A DNA stretch of 64,000 nucleotides from JAATFS01 sp037145635 (GTDB lineage Bacteria > Pseudomonadota > Gammaproteobacteria > Xanthomonadales > Xanthomonadaceae): contig JBBCXB010000004.1 in assembly GCA_037145635.1 (NCBI GenBank), forward strand, positions 310,001 to 374,000, in the 5' to 3' direction. The position numbers and the translations under genes are program-made. Below, piece by piece: positions 56,001 to 63,508 of this stretch. Under the pieces are notes generated by a model. That model was not told where the DNA came from and did not search any database. It saw only the letters and a list, made by a program, of their open reading frames with translations. The stretch's first letter is position 1, and every line of letters begins with the position of its first letter.

Positions 56001-56518
56001 CCTCGCAGTTCGAGTCGCTGCTGCATCCGTTCGTGATCCTGTTCACCATCCCGCTGGCGCTGGTGGGCGCGGTGCTGGCGCTGCTGCTGACCGGGCGCCC
56101 GGTCTCGGTGGTGGTGTTCATCGGGCTGATCCTGCTGGTGGGCCTGGTGACCAAGAACGCCATCATCCTGGTGGACAAGGTCAACCAGCTGCGCGAGGCC
56201 GGGATGGCCAAGCAGGCGGCCCTGATCGAGGGCGCGCGCTCGCGCCTGCGGCCGATCGTCATGACCACGCTGTGCACGCTGTTCGGCTTCCTGCCGCTGG
56301 CGGTGGCCAGCGGCGAGGGCGCGGAGGTGCGCTCGCCGATGGCGATCACGGTGATCGGCGGCCTGCTGGTCTCCACGCTGCTGACGCTGCTGGTGATCCC
56401 GGTGGTCTACGACCTGCTGGACCGCCGCGCCGACGCCCACTACCGGGAGCGCGGCCGGCGCCTGCGCGCCGCGGCACCGGGCGGACCGGCCGGCGGCGAT
56501 GCGATGGAGTCGGCATGA
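53021..56518 (+). CDS. RND efflux permease, first of two, with unusual insertions
   Basis: 1165 residues from GTG 53021, about 120-130 longer than typical AcrB/MdtB permeases. Helix 4 carries the proton-relay pair D469-D470 (VVDDSIVVLE), and helix 10 has TKNAIILVDKV. Two stretches look extra: an Ala/Ser/Gln-rich periplasmic segment (about 271-323) and a Trp/Arg/Pro-rich cytoplasmic loop between helices 6 and 7 (about 556-646). Substrate class is unknown. Its ATGA junction with the second permease implies co-translation and possibly a mixed trimer, as in MdtB/MdtC. Confidence 0.93.
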   Translation: MSAGEDLPAAPPAGPTGGGLVAFSTRRRVTVAMVTVTLLLFGLIALGGLKVNLLPDLSYPTLTVRTEYTGAAPAEIETLVTEPVEEAVGVVKNLRKLKSISRTGQSDVVLEFAWGTDMDQASLEVRDKMEALSLPLEAKAPVLLRFNPSTEPIMRLALSPKQAPRTDADGVRQLTGLRRYADEDLKKKLEPVAGVAAVKVGGGLEDEIQVDIDQQRLAQLGLPIDNVITRLKEENVNLSGGRLEEGSQRYLVRTVNQFADLDEIRDLLVTPRSGNGGAADAAMQQMYAIAAATGSQAALAAAAEVQSTSSAATSSIAGGLPVRLKDVAEVRQGFKEREAIIRLGGKEAVELAIYKEGDANTVSTAAALRARLEQIRASVPGDVEITTIEDQSHFIEHAIHDVKQDAVIGGALAILIIFLFLRDGWSTFVIGLSLPVSIITTFFFMGQLGLSLNVMSLGGLALATGLVVDDSIVVLESIAKVRERGLGVLEAAIAGTREVSMAVMASTLTTIAVFLPLVFVDGIAGQLFRDQALTVAIAIAISLGVSMTLIPMLSSLKGQPPMAFPDEPPHPPWQPAQRWLRPAALGRRGLGAAVRYAFFGAAWAVVRLWRGGVRVVAPVMRTASDLAMAPYARAERAYLRLLPAALGRPGRVLGLAAAAFAATALAVPMLGTDLIPQLAQDRFEMTVKLPAGSPLAQTDGLVRELQLAHGREPGIASLYGVSGSGTRLDASPTESGENIGKLTVVMAGGGSPQVEAAVSQRLRASMAAHPGAQVDFARPALFSFSTPLEVELRGQDLGELEHAGQKLAAMLRANPHYADVKSTVEEGFPEIQIRFDQERAGALGLTTRQIADVVVKKVRGDVATRYSFRDRKIDVLVRARQGDRGSVDDIRRLIVNPGSSKPVRLAAVAEVVATTGPSEIHRADQTRVAIVSASLHDIDLGGAVREVETMVRRDPLAAGTRMHIGGQGEELAESVKSLLFAFGLAIFLVYLVMASQFESLLHPFVILFTIPLALVGAVLALLLTGRPVSVVVFIGLILLVGLVTKNAIILVDKVNQLREAGMAKQAALIEGARSRLRPIVMTTLCTLFGFLPLAVASGEGAEVRSPMAITVIGGLLVSTLLTLLVIPVVYDLLDRRADAHYRERGRRLRAAAPGGPAGGDAMESA

Positions 56519-59500
56519 GCATCGCCGAGTTCAGCATCCGCCGTCCGGTCACCACGATCATGTGCTTCGTGTCGCTGGTGGTGGTCGGCCTGATCGCGGC
56601 GCTGCGGCTGCCGCTGGAGGCGCTGCCGGATATCTCCGCGCCGTTCCTGTTCGTGCAGCTGCCGTACACCGGCTCCACCCCGGACGAGGTGGAGCGCAAC
56701 CTGGTGCGGCCGGCCGAGGAGGCGCTGGCGACGATGACCGGCATCAAGCGCATGCGCTCGACCGCCACCGCCGACGGCGCCAACCTGTTCATCGAGTTCT
56801 CGGACTGGGACCGCGACATCGCCATCGCCGCCACGGACGCGCGCGAGCGTATCGATGCGATCCGCGCCGACCTGCCGTCGGACCTGCAGCGCTACCACGT
56901 CTACAAGTGGTCGAGCAGCGACGAGCCCATCCTCAAGGTGCGCCTGGCCGGGCAGGCCGACCTGACCGGCGCCTACGACATGCTCGACCGCGAGTTCAAG
57001 CGACGGCTCGAGCGCATCCCCGGCGTGGCCAAGGTGGAGATCTCCGGCGCGCCGCCCAACGAGGTGGAGATCGCGATCGCCCCGGACCGCCTGAGCGCGC
57101 ACGGCCTCAGCCTCAACGAACTCGGCGAGCGCCTGGGCAAGCTCAACTTCTCGGTGTCGGCCGGGCAGATCGACGACCACGGCCGGCGCATCCGCGTGCA
57201 GCCGGTGGGCGAACTGCGCGACCTGCAGGAGCTGCGCGACCTGGTGATCAACGCCAAGGGCCTGCGCCTGGGCGACATCGCCGAGGTCCGGCTCAAGCCG
57301 ACGCGGATGGACTACGGGCGGCGCCTGGACGGACGCCCGGCGATCGGGCTGGACATCTACAAGGAGCGCAGCGCCAACCTGGTGGACGTGTCGCGGGCCG
57401 CGCTCGCCGAGGTGGAGGCGATCCGCGCGCAGCCCTCGCTGCGCGACGTGCAGGTCAAGGTGATCGACAACCAGGGCAAGGCGGTGACCTCGTCGCTGGC
57501 CGAACTGGCCGAGGCCGGCGCGGTGGGCCTGCTGCTGTCGGTCACGGTGCTGTTCTTCTTCCTGCGGCACTGGCCGTCGACGCTGATGGTGACGCTGGCG
57601 ATCCCGATCTGCTTCACGATCACGCTGGGCTTCATGTACTTCGTCGGCGTCACCCTCAACATCCTGACGATGATGGGGCTGCTGCTGGCGGTGGGCATGC
57701 TGGTGGACAACGCGGTGGTGGTGGTGGAAAGCATCTACCAGGAACGCGAGCGCCTGCCCGACCAGCCGCGGCTGGCGTCGATCGCCGGCACCCGCAGCGT
57801 AGCGATCGCGCTCAGCGCCGGCACCCTGTGCCACTGCATCGTGTTCGTCCCCAACCTGTTCGGCGAGACCAACAACATCAGCATCTTCATGGCGCAGATC
57901 GCGATCACGATCTCGGTGTCGCTGCTGGCGTCGTGGCTGGTGGCGGTGAGCCTGATCCCGATGCTGTCGGCGCGGATGCGCACGCCGGCGATGGTCGGCT
58001 CCGGGCGCGGGCTGATCGGGCGCCTGCAGCGCCGCTACGCCGGCCTGCTGCGCTGGTCGCTGGAGCACCGAGGCTGGAGCGTGGCCGGCATCGTGCTGGT
58101 GACCGCGCTCAGTCTGGTGCCGCTCAAGCTGACCCGGGTCGACATGTTCGGCGGCGACGGCGGCAACGAGGCCTTCATCGGCTACCAATGGAAGGGCTCG
58201 TACACGCGCGAGCAGCTCGGCGACGAGGTCGCGCGGGTGGAGAAGTACCTGGCCGACAACCGCCAGCGCCACCACATCACCCAGGTGTATTCCTGGTACA
58301 GCGAGCTGGAAGGCAGCAGCACCGTGGTCACGTTCGATCCGAAGCAGGTCAAGGACCTGGCGCCGGTGCTGGAACGCATCCGTCAGGAACTGCCGCGGTC
58401 GGCGCGGGCGGACTACAGCATCGGCCACCAGGGAGGCGGGCAGGGCGGCAGCCCCGGGGTGGAGGTGCAGCTGATCGGCGATTCGACCCAGGCGCTGCAC
58501 GAGATCGCCGACGAGGTGGTGCCGCTGCTGGCGCGGCGCAAGGAGCTGCGCGACGTGCACGTGGACACCGGCGACCGCACCAGCGAGCTGGCCATCCGCG
58601 TGGACCGCGAGCGCGCCGCGGCGTTCGGCTTCACCGCCGAGCAGGTGGCCGGCTTCGTCGGCATGGCGCTGCGCGGCACGCCGCTGCGCGAGTTCCGGCG
58701 CGGCGACAACGAGGTGCCGGTGTGGCTGCGCTTCGCCGGCGCGGACAGCCGCCGCCCCGAGGACCTGTCCGGGTTCACGGTGCGTACGCCGGACGGGCGC
58801 ACGGTGCCGCTGCTGGGGCTGGTCGACGCGCAGATCCGGCCCTCGGCCACCCAGATCGGACGCACCAACCGCCAGACCACGCTGACGATCAAGGCCAACC
58901 TGGGCGAGAAGGTCAGCGTGCCGGACGGGCGCAAGGCGATGGAGGCCGCGCTCAAGGCGATGAGCTTCCCGGCCGGCTACAGCTATACGTTCGACGGTGG
59001 CAATTACCAGGACGACGGCGAGGCGATGCGGCAGATGCTGTTCAACCTGGTGATCGCGCTGGTGATGATCTACGTGGTGATGGCGGCGGTGTTCGAGTCG
59101 CTGCTGTTCCCGGCGGCGATCATGAGCGGGGTGGTGTTCTCGATCTTCGGGGTGTTCTGGCTGTTCTGGATCACCGGCACCAGCTTCGGGATCATGGCCT
59201 TCATCGGCATCCTGGTGCTGATGGGGGTGGTGGTGAACAACGGCATCGTGATGATCGAGCACATCAACAACCTGCGCCGCCGCGGCATGGACCGCACGCA
59301 GGCGCTGGTGGAGGGGTCGCGCGAGCGGCTGCGCCCGATCATGATGACGATGGGCACCGCGATCCTGGCGATGGTGCCGATCTCGCTGACCAGCACCACG
59401 ATGTTCAGCGACGGCCCGCCGTACTACCCGATGGCGCGCGCGATCGCGGGCGGCCTGGCGTTCTCCACGGTGGTCAGCCTGCTGTTCCTGCCGACGATCT

Positions 59501-59601
59501 ACGCGATGCTGGACGACATGAGCAATGGCGCGGCACGCCTGGTGCGCCGCGCCCGCGGGCTTGAGGCCGCACCCAGGGCCTCCGCGGCAGCGGCGGACTA
59601 A
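56515..59601 (+). CDS. RND efflux permease, second of two
   Basis: 1028 residues, normal RND length, from ATG 56515 overlapping the preceding stop. Twelve membrane helices and two large periplasmic loops are evident. The N-terminus IAEFSIRRPVTTIM is typical of the family. Helix 4 has D398-N399 (GMLVDNAVVVVES) in place of the usual Asp-Asp pair; that form also occurs in some HAE2-type permeases, so it is not by itself a sign of inactivity. It shares the single adaptor with the first permease. Confidence 0.93.
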   Translation: MSIAEFSIRRPVTTIMCFVSLVVVGLIAALRLPLEALPDISAPFLFVQLPYTGSTPDEVERNLVRPAEEALATMTGIKRMRSTATADGANLFIEFSDWDRDIAIAATDARERIDAIRADLPSDLQRYHVYKWSSSDEPILKVRLAGQADLTGAYDMLDREFKRRLERIPGVAKVEISGAPPNEVEIAIAPDRLSAHGLSLNELGERLGKLNFSVSAGQIDDHGRRIRVQPVGELRDLQELRDLVINAKGLRLGDIAEVRLKPTRMDYGRRLDGRPAIGLDIYKERSANLVDVSRAALAEVEAIRAQPSLRDVQVKVIDNQGKAVTSSLAELAEAGAVGLLLSVTVLFFFLRHWPSTLMVTLAIPICFTITLGFMYFVGVTLNILTMMGLLLAVGMLVDNAVVVVESIYQERERLPDQPRLASIAGTRSVAIALSAGTLCHCIVFVPNLFGETNNISIFMAQIAITISVSLLASWLVAVSLIPMLSARMRTPAMVGSGRGLIGRLQRRYAGLLRWSLEHRGWSVAGIVLVTALSLVPLKLTRVDMFGGDGGNEAFIGYQWKGSYTREQLGDEVARVEKYLADNRQRHHITQVYSWYSELEGSSTVVTFDPKQVKDLAPVLERIRQELPRSARADYSIGHQGGGQGGSPGVEVQLIGDSTQALHEIADEVVPLLARRKELRDVHVDTGDRTSELAIRVDRERAAAFGFTAEQVAGFVGMALRGTPLREFRRGDNEVPVWLRFAGADSRRPEDLSGFTVRTPDGRTVPLLGLVDAQIRPSATQIGRTNRQTTLTIKANLGEKVSVPDGRKAMEAALKAMSFPAGYSYTFDGGNYQDDGEAMRQMLFNLVIALVMIYVVMAAVFESLLFPAAIMSGVVFSIFGVFWLFWITGTSFGIMAFIGILVLMGVVVNNGIVMIEHINNLRRRGMDRTQALVEGSRERLRPIMMTMGTAILAMVPISLTSTTMFSDGPPYYPMARAIAGGLAFSTVVSLLFLPTIYAMLDDMSNGAARLVRRARGLEAAPRASAAAAD

Positions 59602-60085
59602 GGGTGTGCGCAGGGTCGCGCAGGGACGGGGCGACAGACGCTGGCAGCCCTCCTGCTGGCAATGGGGCATGAGCGATCTGGCGAACGAGGCACTGGGCGT
59701 CCGGCAACAGCACTTTCCGTTCCGCCAAGCCGGCCAGCTATGCAGAGGGGTCCGCGGGTGCCGGGGAAGGACCTTCCACGACAGGGCGCGTGGAAGAGCC
59801 CCAGGGACGGGTTCACGGCGTGTCCTGCCCCGGTACCCGCGGGCCGCTCCTACGCTGGCAAACGAGGCGCCGAATCTCGACCCGCCCTCCGCCACGGCCT
59901 CCCAAGATCGTTACGGCCTTCGGCTTCGGCGAGGGACGCCACGCCGATCTGTCGGCCATCGCGATTGCCCAGAGCGTGGCAGGATCGATGGCTTCGGCGA
60001 GGAGTGCCAGCGTGACCGGGACCGGCGACTCGACACCCGGCCGTCGGCCGGGCAGCCCTGCAACCGCTGCGGCAACGCCCGGGAA
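59602..60085. other. Intergenic region between RND operon and eda; holds a large inverted repeat
   Basis: 484 bases between convergent genes. It contains the imperfect palindrome at 59750-59844 and a 13-base direct repeat GGCTTCGGCGAGG (59922-59934 and 59990-60002). I see no gene: the open frames that cross it are continuations of antisense frames and lack ribosome-binding sites. Confidence 0.65.
59750..59844. repeat. 95-base imperfect palindrome with nested hairpin
   Basis: Arm GTCCGCGGGTGCCGGGGAAG... (59750-59772) matches the reverse complement of 59822-59844 at 20 of 23 positions. Inside lies a second perfect hairpin CTTCCAC/GTGGAAG (59773-59779 with 59790-59796). The structure recalls dispersed palindromic elements of xanthomonads; whether it is repeated elsewhere in this genome cannot be seen here. 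Confidence 0.65.
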
Positions 60086-60745
60086 TCAGCCGCCGCGGGC
60101 CTGGCGCACGATCGCCGCGGCCTTGGCCGAGCTTTCCTTGACCTTGTCCCACTGGCCCTGCGCCAGCCATTCCTTGGGCACCATCCACGAGCCGCCGATG
60201 CAGACCACGTTGGGCTGCGCCAGGAACTCGCCGGCGGTGCTCTCGCTGATGCCGCCGGTCGGGCAGAGCTTGAGCTCGGCCAGCGGGCCGGCCAGGCCCT
60301 TGAGCATGGTCAGGCCGCCGACGGCGGTGGCCGGGAACAGCTTGCATACGCGGAAGCCGTGGCCCATGAGCGTCAGCAGTTCGGTCGGGGTGGCGGCGCC
60401 GGGCACGGCCGGGATCGGCGCGTCGGCCAGCAGCCGTGCCAGCGGCGCCGGGGTGCCCGGCGTCACCAGGAAGTCCGCACCGGCGTCCACCGACTGGCGC
60501 AGCTGCAGCTCGGTGAGCACGGTGCCGGCGCCGATCCTGATGCCCGGCAGCTCGCGCTTGAGCATGGCCAGCGCCTCGATCGCGATCGGCGTGCGCAGGG
60601 TCAGCTCGATCGCGGGCAGGCCGCCCTCGAGCAGGGCGTCGGCGACGCGGCGGGCCTGGTCGAGCGTGTCGACGGTGACGACCGGCAGGATGCCGGCCTC
60701 GCGCAGCAGCTGCTCGGCCTGGGTCTGGAGTTCGGCGATGGTCAT
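60086..60745 (-). CDS. eda: KDPG aldolase (2-dehydro-3-deoxy-6-phosphogluconate aldolase)
   Basis: 219 residues, class I aldolase of the KDPG/KHG family. Cleaves KDPG to pyruvate and glyceraldehyde-3-phosphate. Visible marks: IELTLRTPIA (catalytic Glu/Arg strand), GAGTVLT, GADFLVTPG and the Schiff-base lysine strand RVCKLFPAT. Last gene of the minus-strand glk-pgl-edd-eda operon, separated from edd by 70 bases that hold a strong hairpin. Confidence 0.96.
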   Translation of the reverse strand: MTIAELQTQAEQLLREAGILPVVTVDTLDQARRVADALLEGGLPAIELTLRTPIAIEALAMLKRELPGIRIGAGTVLTELQLRQSVDAGADFLVTPGTPAPLARLLADAPIPAVPGAATPTELLTLMGHGFRVCKLFPATAVGGLTMLKGLAGPLAELKLCPTGGISESTAGEFLAQPNVVCIGGSWMVPKEWLAQGQWDKVKESSAKAAAIVRQARGG

Positions 60746-60766
60746 GGCAATGGATTCCGTGAGAAG

Positions 60767-60792
60767 GCGGCCGCTCCGCCGGGAGCGGCCGC
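60767..60792 (-). other. Intercistronic hairpin between edd and eda
   Basis: GCGGCCGCTCC and GGAGCGGCCGC form a perfect 11-bp stem with a GCCG loop. There is no T-tract. It probably shields the upstream edd message from 3' exonucleases or slightly attenuates eda, rather than ending transcription. Confidence 0.55.
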
Positions 60793-60815
60793 AGGGAGAC
60801 GTGGCGCCGGGGGCG

Positions 60816-62732
60816 TCAGGCGTCCTTGGTTTCGTGCGGTGCGTCGGCCGCGGCCGGGGTCGCGCCGAGCTCGTACTCGGCGTCGTACTCCCAGACGCCG
60901 CCGTCGGCGGTCATCGGGCCGCAGGAGATCGAGATCGCGCCCTGGTCGGCGGGACCGACCACGCGGCGGTTGACCGCGAACAGGTTGCGGCCCAGGTCGT
61001 TGCCGTGCACCGCGGTGTTCGGCGCCAGTTCGCGCGCGGCCCATTCCTCGGGCGACACGCGCACCTCCAGGGTGCCGGCCTCGCCGTCCAGGCAGACGAT
61101 GTCGCCCTCGCGCACGCGCGCCAGCGGGCCGCCGCGCGCGGCTTCGGGAGTGACGTGGATCGCGGCCGGGAACTTGCCCGACGCGCCCGACAGGCGGCCG
61201 TCGGTGACCAGCGCCACGCGCCGGCCCTGGTTCTGCAGCAGGCCCAGCAGCGGCGCCAGCGAGTGCAGTTCCGGCATGCCGTTCGAGCGCGGCCCCTGGT
61301 AGCGCAGCACCGCGACGAAGTCCTGCGGCAGCACGCCGGCGGCGTGCAGCTTGTTGAGCATCTGCGGCGCGTCGATCACCACCGCGGGGGCCTCGATCCG
61401 GCGGTACTCCGGCTTGACCGCCGACAGCTTGATCAGTGAGCGCCCGAGGTTGCCGCGCAGCAGGCGCAGGCCGCCCTGCGACTCGAACGCCGCCGCCACC
61501 GGACGCACCACGGCCTCGTCGGCGCTGGCCGCCGGGCCGGGCACGTAGACCACCCGGCCGTCCTGCAGGCGCGGCTCGTGGGCGTAGGCACGCATGCCGC
61601 CGTCGACCACGGTCGGCAGATCGTCGTGCATCAGCCCGGCGTCCATCAGTTCGCGGAACACGAACGCGGTGCCGCCGGCGGCGTGGAAACGGTTCACGTC
61701 GGCCTCGCCGTTGGGGTAGACCCGGGTCAGCAGCGGCACGGTCTGCGAGATCAGGTCCATGTCGTCCCAGGTCAGCACGATGCCGGCCGCACGCGCCACC
61801 GCGATCCAGTGGATGGTGTGGTTGGTCGAGCCGCCGGTGGCCATCAGTGCGACCAGCGCGTTGACGATGGCGCGCTCGTCGATCAGCTGGCCGAACGGGC
61901 GGAAGTCCTCGCCCAGCGCCGACAGCGCCAGCGCGCGCTCGGCGGCGCTGCGGGTGAGCGCGTCGCGCAGCGAGTTCTCCGGGTTGACGAACGACGCGCC
62001 CGGCAGCTGCACGCCCATCGCCTCCAGCAGCACCTGGTTGGAATTGGCGGTGCCGTAGAAGGTGCAGGTGCCCGGGCCGTGGTACGACGCGGCCTCGGCT
62101 TCCAGCAGTTCCTCGCGGGTGGCCTCGCCGGCGGCGTAGCGCTCGCGCACCTCGGCCTTCTGCTTGTTGGGGATGCCGGGCGTCATCGGGCCGGCCGGCA
62201 GGAACACCGCCGGCAGGTGGCCGAACGCCAGCGCGCCGATCAGCAGGCCGGGCACGATCTTGTCGCAGACGCCGAGGTAGACCGTCGCGTCGAACATGTC
62301 GTGGCTCAGGCCGATCGCGGTGGCCTGGGCGATGATGTCGCGCGAGAACAGCGACAGCTCCATGCCGGCGCGGCCCTGGGTGACGCCGTCGCACATCGCC
62401 GGCACGCCGCCGGCGACCTGCGCGGTGGCGCCGAGCGCGCGCGCGGTCTCGCGGATCAGCTCCGGGTAGTGCTCGAACGGCTGGTGCGCCGACAGCATGT
62501 CGTTGTAGGCGGTGATGATGCCCAGGTTCGGGGTCACGCTGCCGCGCAGGCGGCCCTTGTCGGTCGGGCCGCAGGCCGCGAAGCCATGGGCGAGGTTGCC
62601 GCAGCTCAGGCGGCTGCGGAACGGACCGCCGCGGGTGGCGGCGTCGATGCCGGCCAGGTAGGCGGCGCGCGACGGCGCACTGCGCTGGCGGAGGCGTTCG
62701 GTGACGGCTTGGATGTTGGGGTGCAGGCTCAT
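60816..62732 (-). CDS. edd: 6-phosphogluconate dehydratase
   Basis: 638 residues of the IlvD/Edd family. Dehydrates 6-phosphogluconate to KDPG using an iron-sulfur cluster; the cysteine-containing segments are visible (VPAMCDGVTQGRAGMELS, YLGVCDKIVPG, GTCTFYGTANSNQ). C-terminal IlvD-fold motifs GRLSGASGKFPAAIHV and GDIVCLDGEAGTLEV are complete. Length is normal (about 600-640). Key enzyme of the Entner-Doudoroff pathway. Confidence 0.97.
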   Translation of the reverse strand: MSLHPNIQAVTERLRQRSAPSRAAYLAGIDAATRGGPFRSRLSCGNLAHGFAACGPTDKGRLRGSVTPNLGIITAYNDMLSAHQPFEHYPELIRETARALGATAQVAGGVPAMCDGVTQGRAGMELSLFSRDIIAQATAIGLSHDMFDATVYLGVCDKIVPGLLIGALAFGHLPAVFLPAGPMTPGIPNKQKAEVRERYAAGEATREELLEAEAASYHGPGTCTFYGTANSNQVLLEAMGVQLPGASFVNPENSLRDALTRSAAERALALSALGEDFRPFGQLIDERAIVNALVALMATGGSTNHTIHWIAVARAAGIVLTWDDMDLISQTVPLLTRVYPNGEADVNRFHAAGGTAFVFRELMDAGLMHDDLPTVVDGGMRAYAHEPRLQDGRVVYVPGPAASADEAVVRPVAAAFESQGGLRLLRGNLGRSLIKLSAVKPEYRRIEAPAVVIDAPQMLNKLHAAGVLPQDFVAVLRYQGPRSNGMPELHSLAPLLGLLQNQGRRVALVTDGRLSGASGKFPAAIHVTPEAARGGPLARVREGDIVCLDGEAGTLEVRVSPEEWAARELAPNTAVHGNDLGRNLFAVNRRVVGPADQGAISISCGPMTADGGVWEYDAEYELGATPAAADAPHETKDA

Positions 62733-62788
62733 TGGCTACCGGCTATGAGTAAGGCGGAGGAAGGTGCGAGCGCGGGCGGGACGTCGCA

Positions 62789-63508
62789 CTACGCGCACCA
62801 GTGCACGCGCAGGCGCGGGCCCGGCTGGTTGATCGCCACCCGGATCGGGTATTCGAGCGGATCGTCGCCGGCCAGCGCGGCCTGCAGCACGTCGAGCTTC
62901 TGCTTGCCGCGCAGCAACAGCAGGCGCGTCTCCACCGCGGCCAGGCCGGCCGGGGTGAGGGTGATGCGCAGCGGCCAGCTGTTGGATCCGGGGCAACCGG
63001 TCGCATCCAGCGCCGCGTACGGCTGCGGGCTCGCCAGCGCCTTCGGCAGGTCGGTCGCGCCGGGGAACAGCGAGGCGGTATGGCCGTCGCCGCCCATGCC
63101 CAGCACCGCCACGCAGGCCGGCGCCGTGTGCGTGGCATGCAGGTTGGCGGTGTGCACGCAGTCCGGCAGCGGCTTGCCGGGGCGCACCAGCGGGGTGAAC
63201 GTGGCGGCCTCGGCATGGTCGAGGAAGCTGTGCTTCACCAGCCAGGCATTGCTGTCCTGGTCCTGCGGCGACAGCCAGCGCTCGTCGACCAGACCGACCT
63301 CCAGCTTCGACCAGTCCAGCGCGCGTTCGGCCAGGGTCTCGTACACCGGGGCCGGGGTGGTGCCGCCGGACAGCAGCATGCGCGCCCGGCCGTGCTGGGC
63401 GATCGCGTGTTCCAGCAGGCCGCCGATCTCGTCGGCGACCGCCTGGGTCCACTCGTCGGGGTCGTCGTAGCGCACCAGGGCGATGCGGTCGTGGTCCTGC
63501 AGGGTCAT
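62789..63508 (-). CDS. pgl: 6-phosphogluconolactonase
   Basis: 239 residues, DevB/SOL type. Hydrolyses 6-phosphogluconolactone. Substrate-loop motifs: MLLSGGTTPAPVYETLA, VGLVDERWLSPQDQDSN, and LGMGGDGHTASLFPG with the catalytic His. The start ATG 63508 overlaps the glk stop (ATGA), and edd begins 56 bases downstream of its stop. It feeds 6-phosphogluconate to Edd. Confidence 0.96.
   Translation of the reverse strand: MTLQDHDRIALVRYDDPDEWTQAVADEIGGLLEHAIAQHGRARMLLSGGTTPAPVYETLAERALDWSKLEVGLVDERWLSPQDQDSNAWLVKHSFLDHAEAATFTPLVRPGKPLPDCVHTANLHATHTAPACVAVLGMGGDGHTASLFPGATDLPKALASPQPYAALDATGCPGSNSWPLRITLTPAGLAAVETRLLLLRGKQKLDVLQAALAGDDPLEYPIRVAINQPGPRLRVHWCA

Noticed and set aside
52838..56440. 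A 1200-codon antisense open frame across the RND permease, and a similar one at 56440-59895
   Set aside because: Both mirror strong GC-rich codon bias of the sense genes, read as His/Arg/Gln strings and have no recognisable motif.
56515..59601. Second RND permease as an inactive subunit because of Asp-Asn in helix 4
   Set aside because: Asp-Asn occurs in other functional RND families, so the residue alone does not show inactivity; kept only as part of the mixed-trimer hypothesis.
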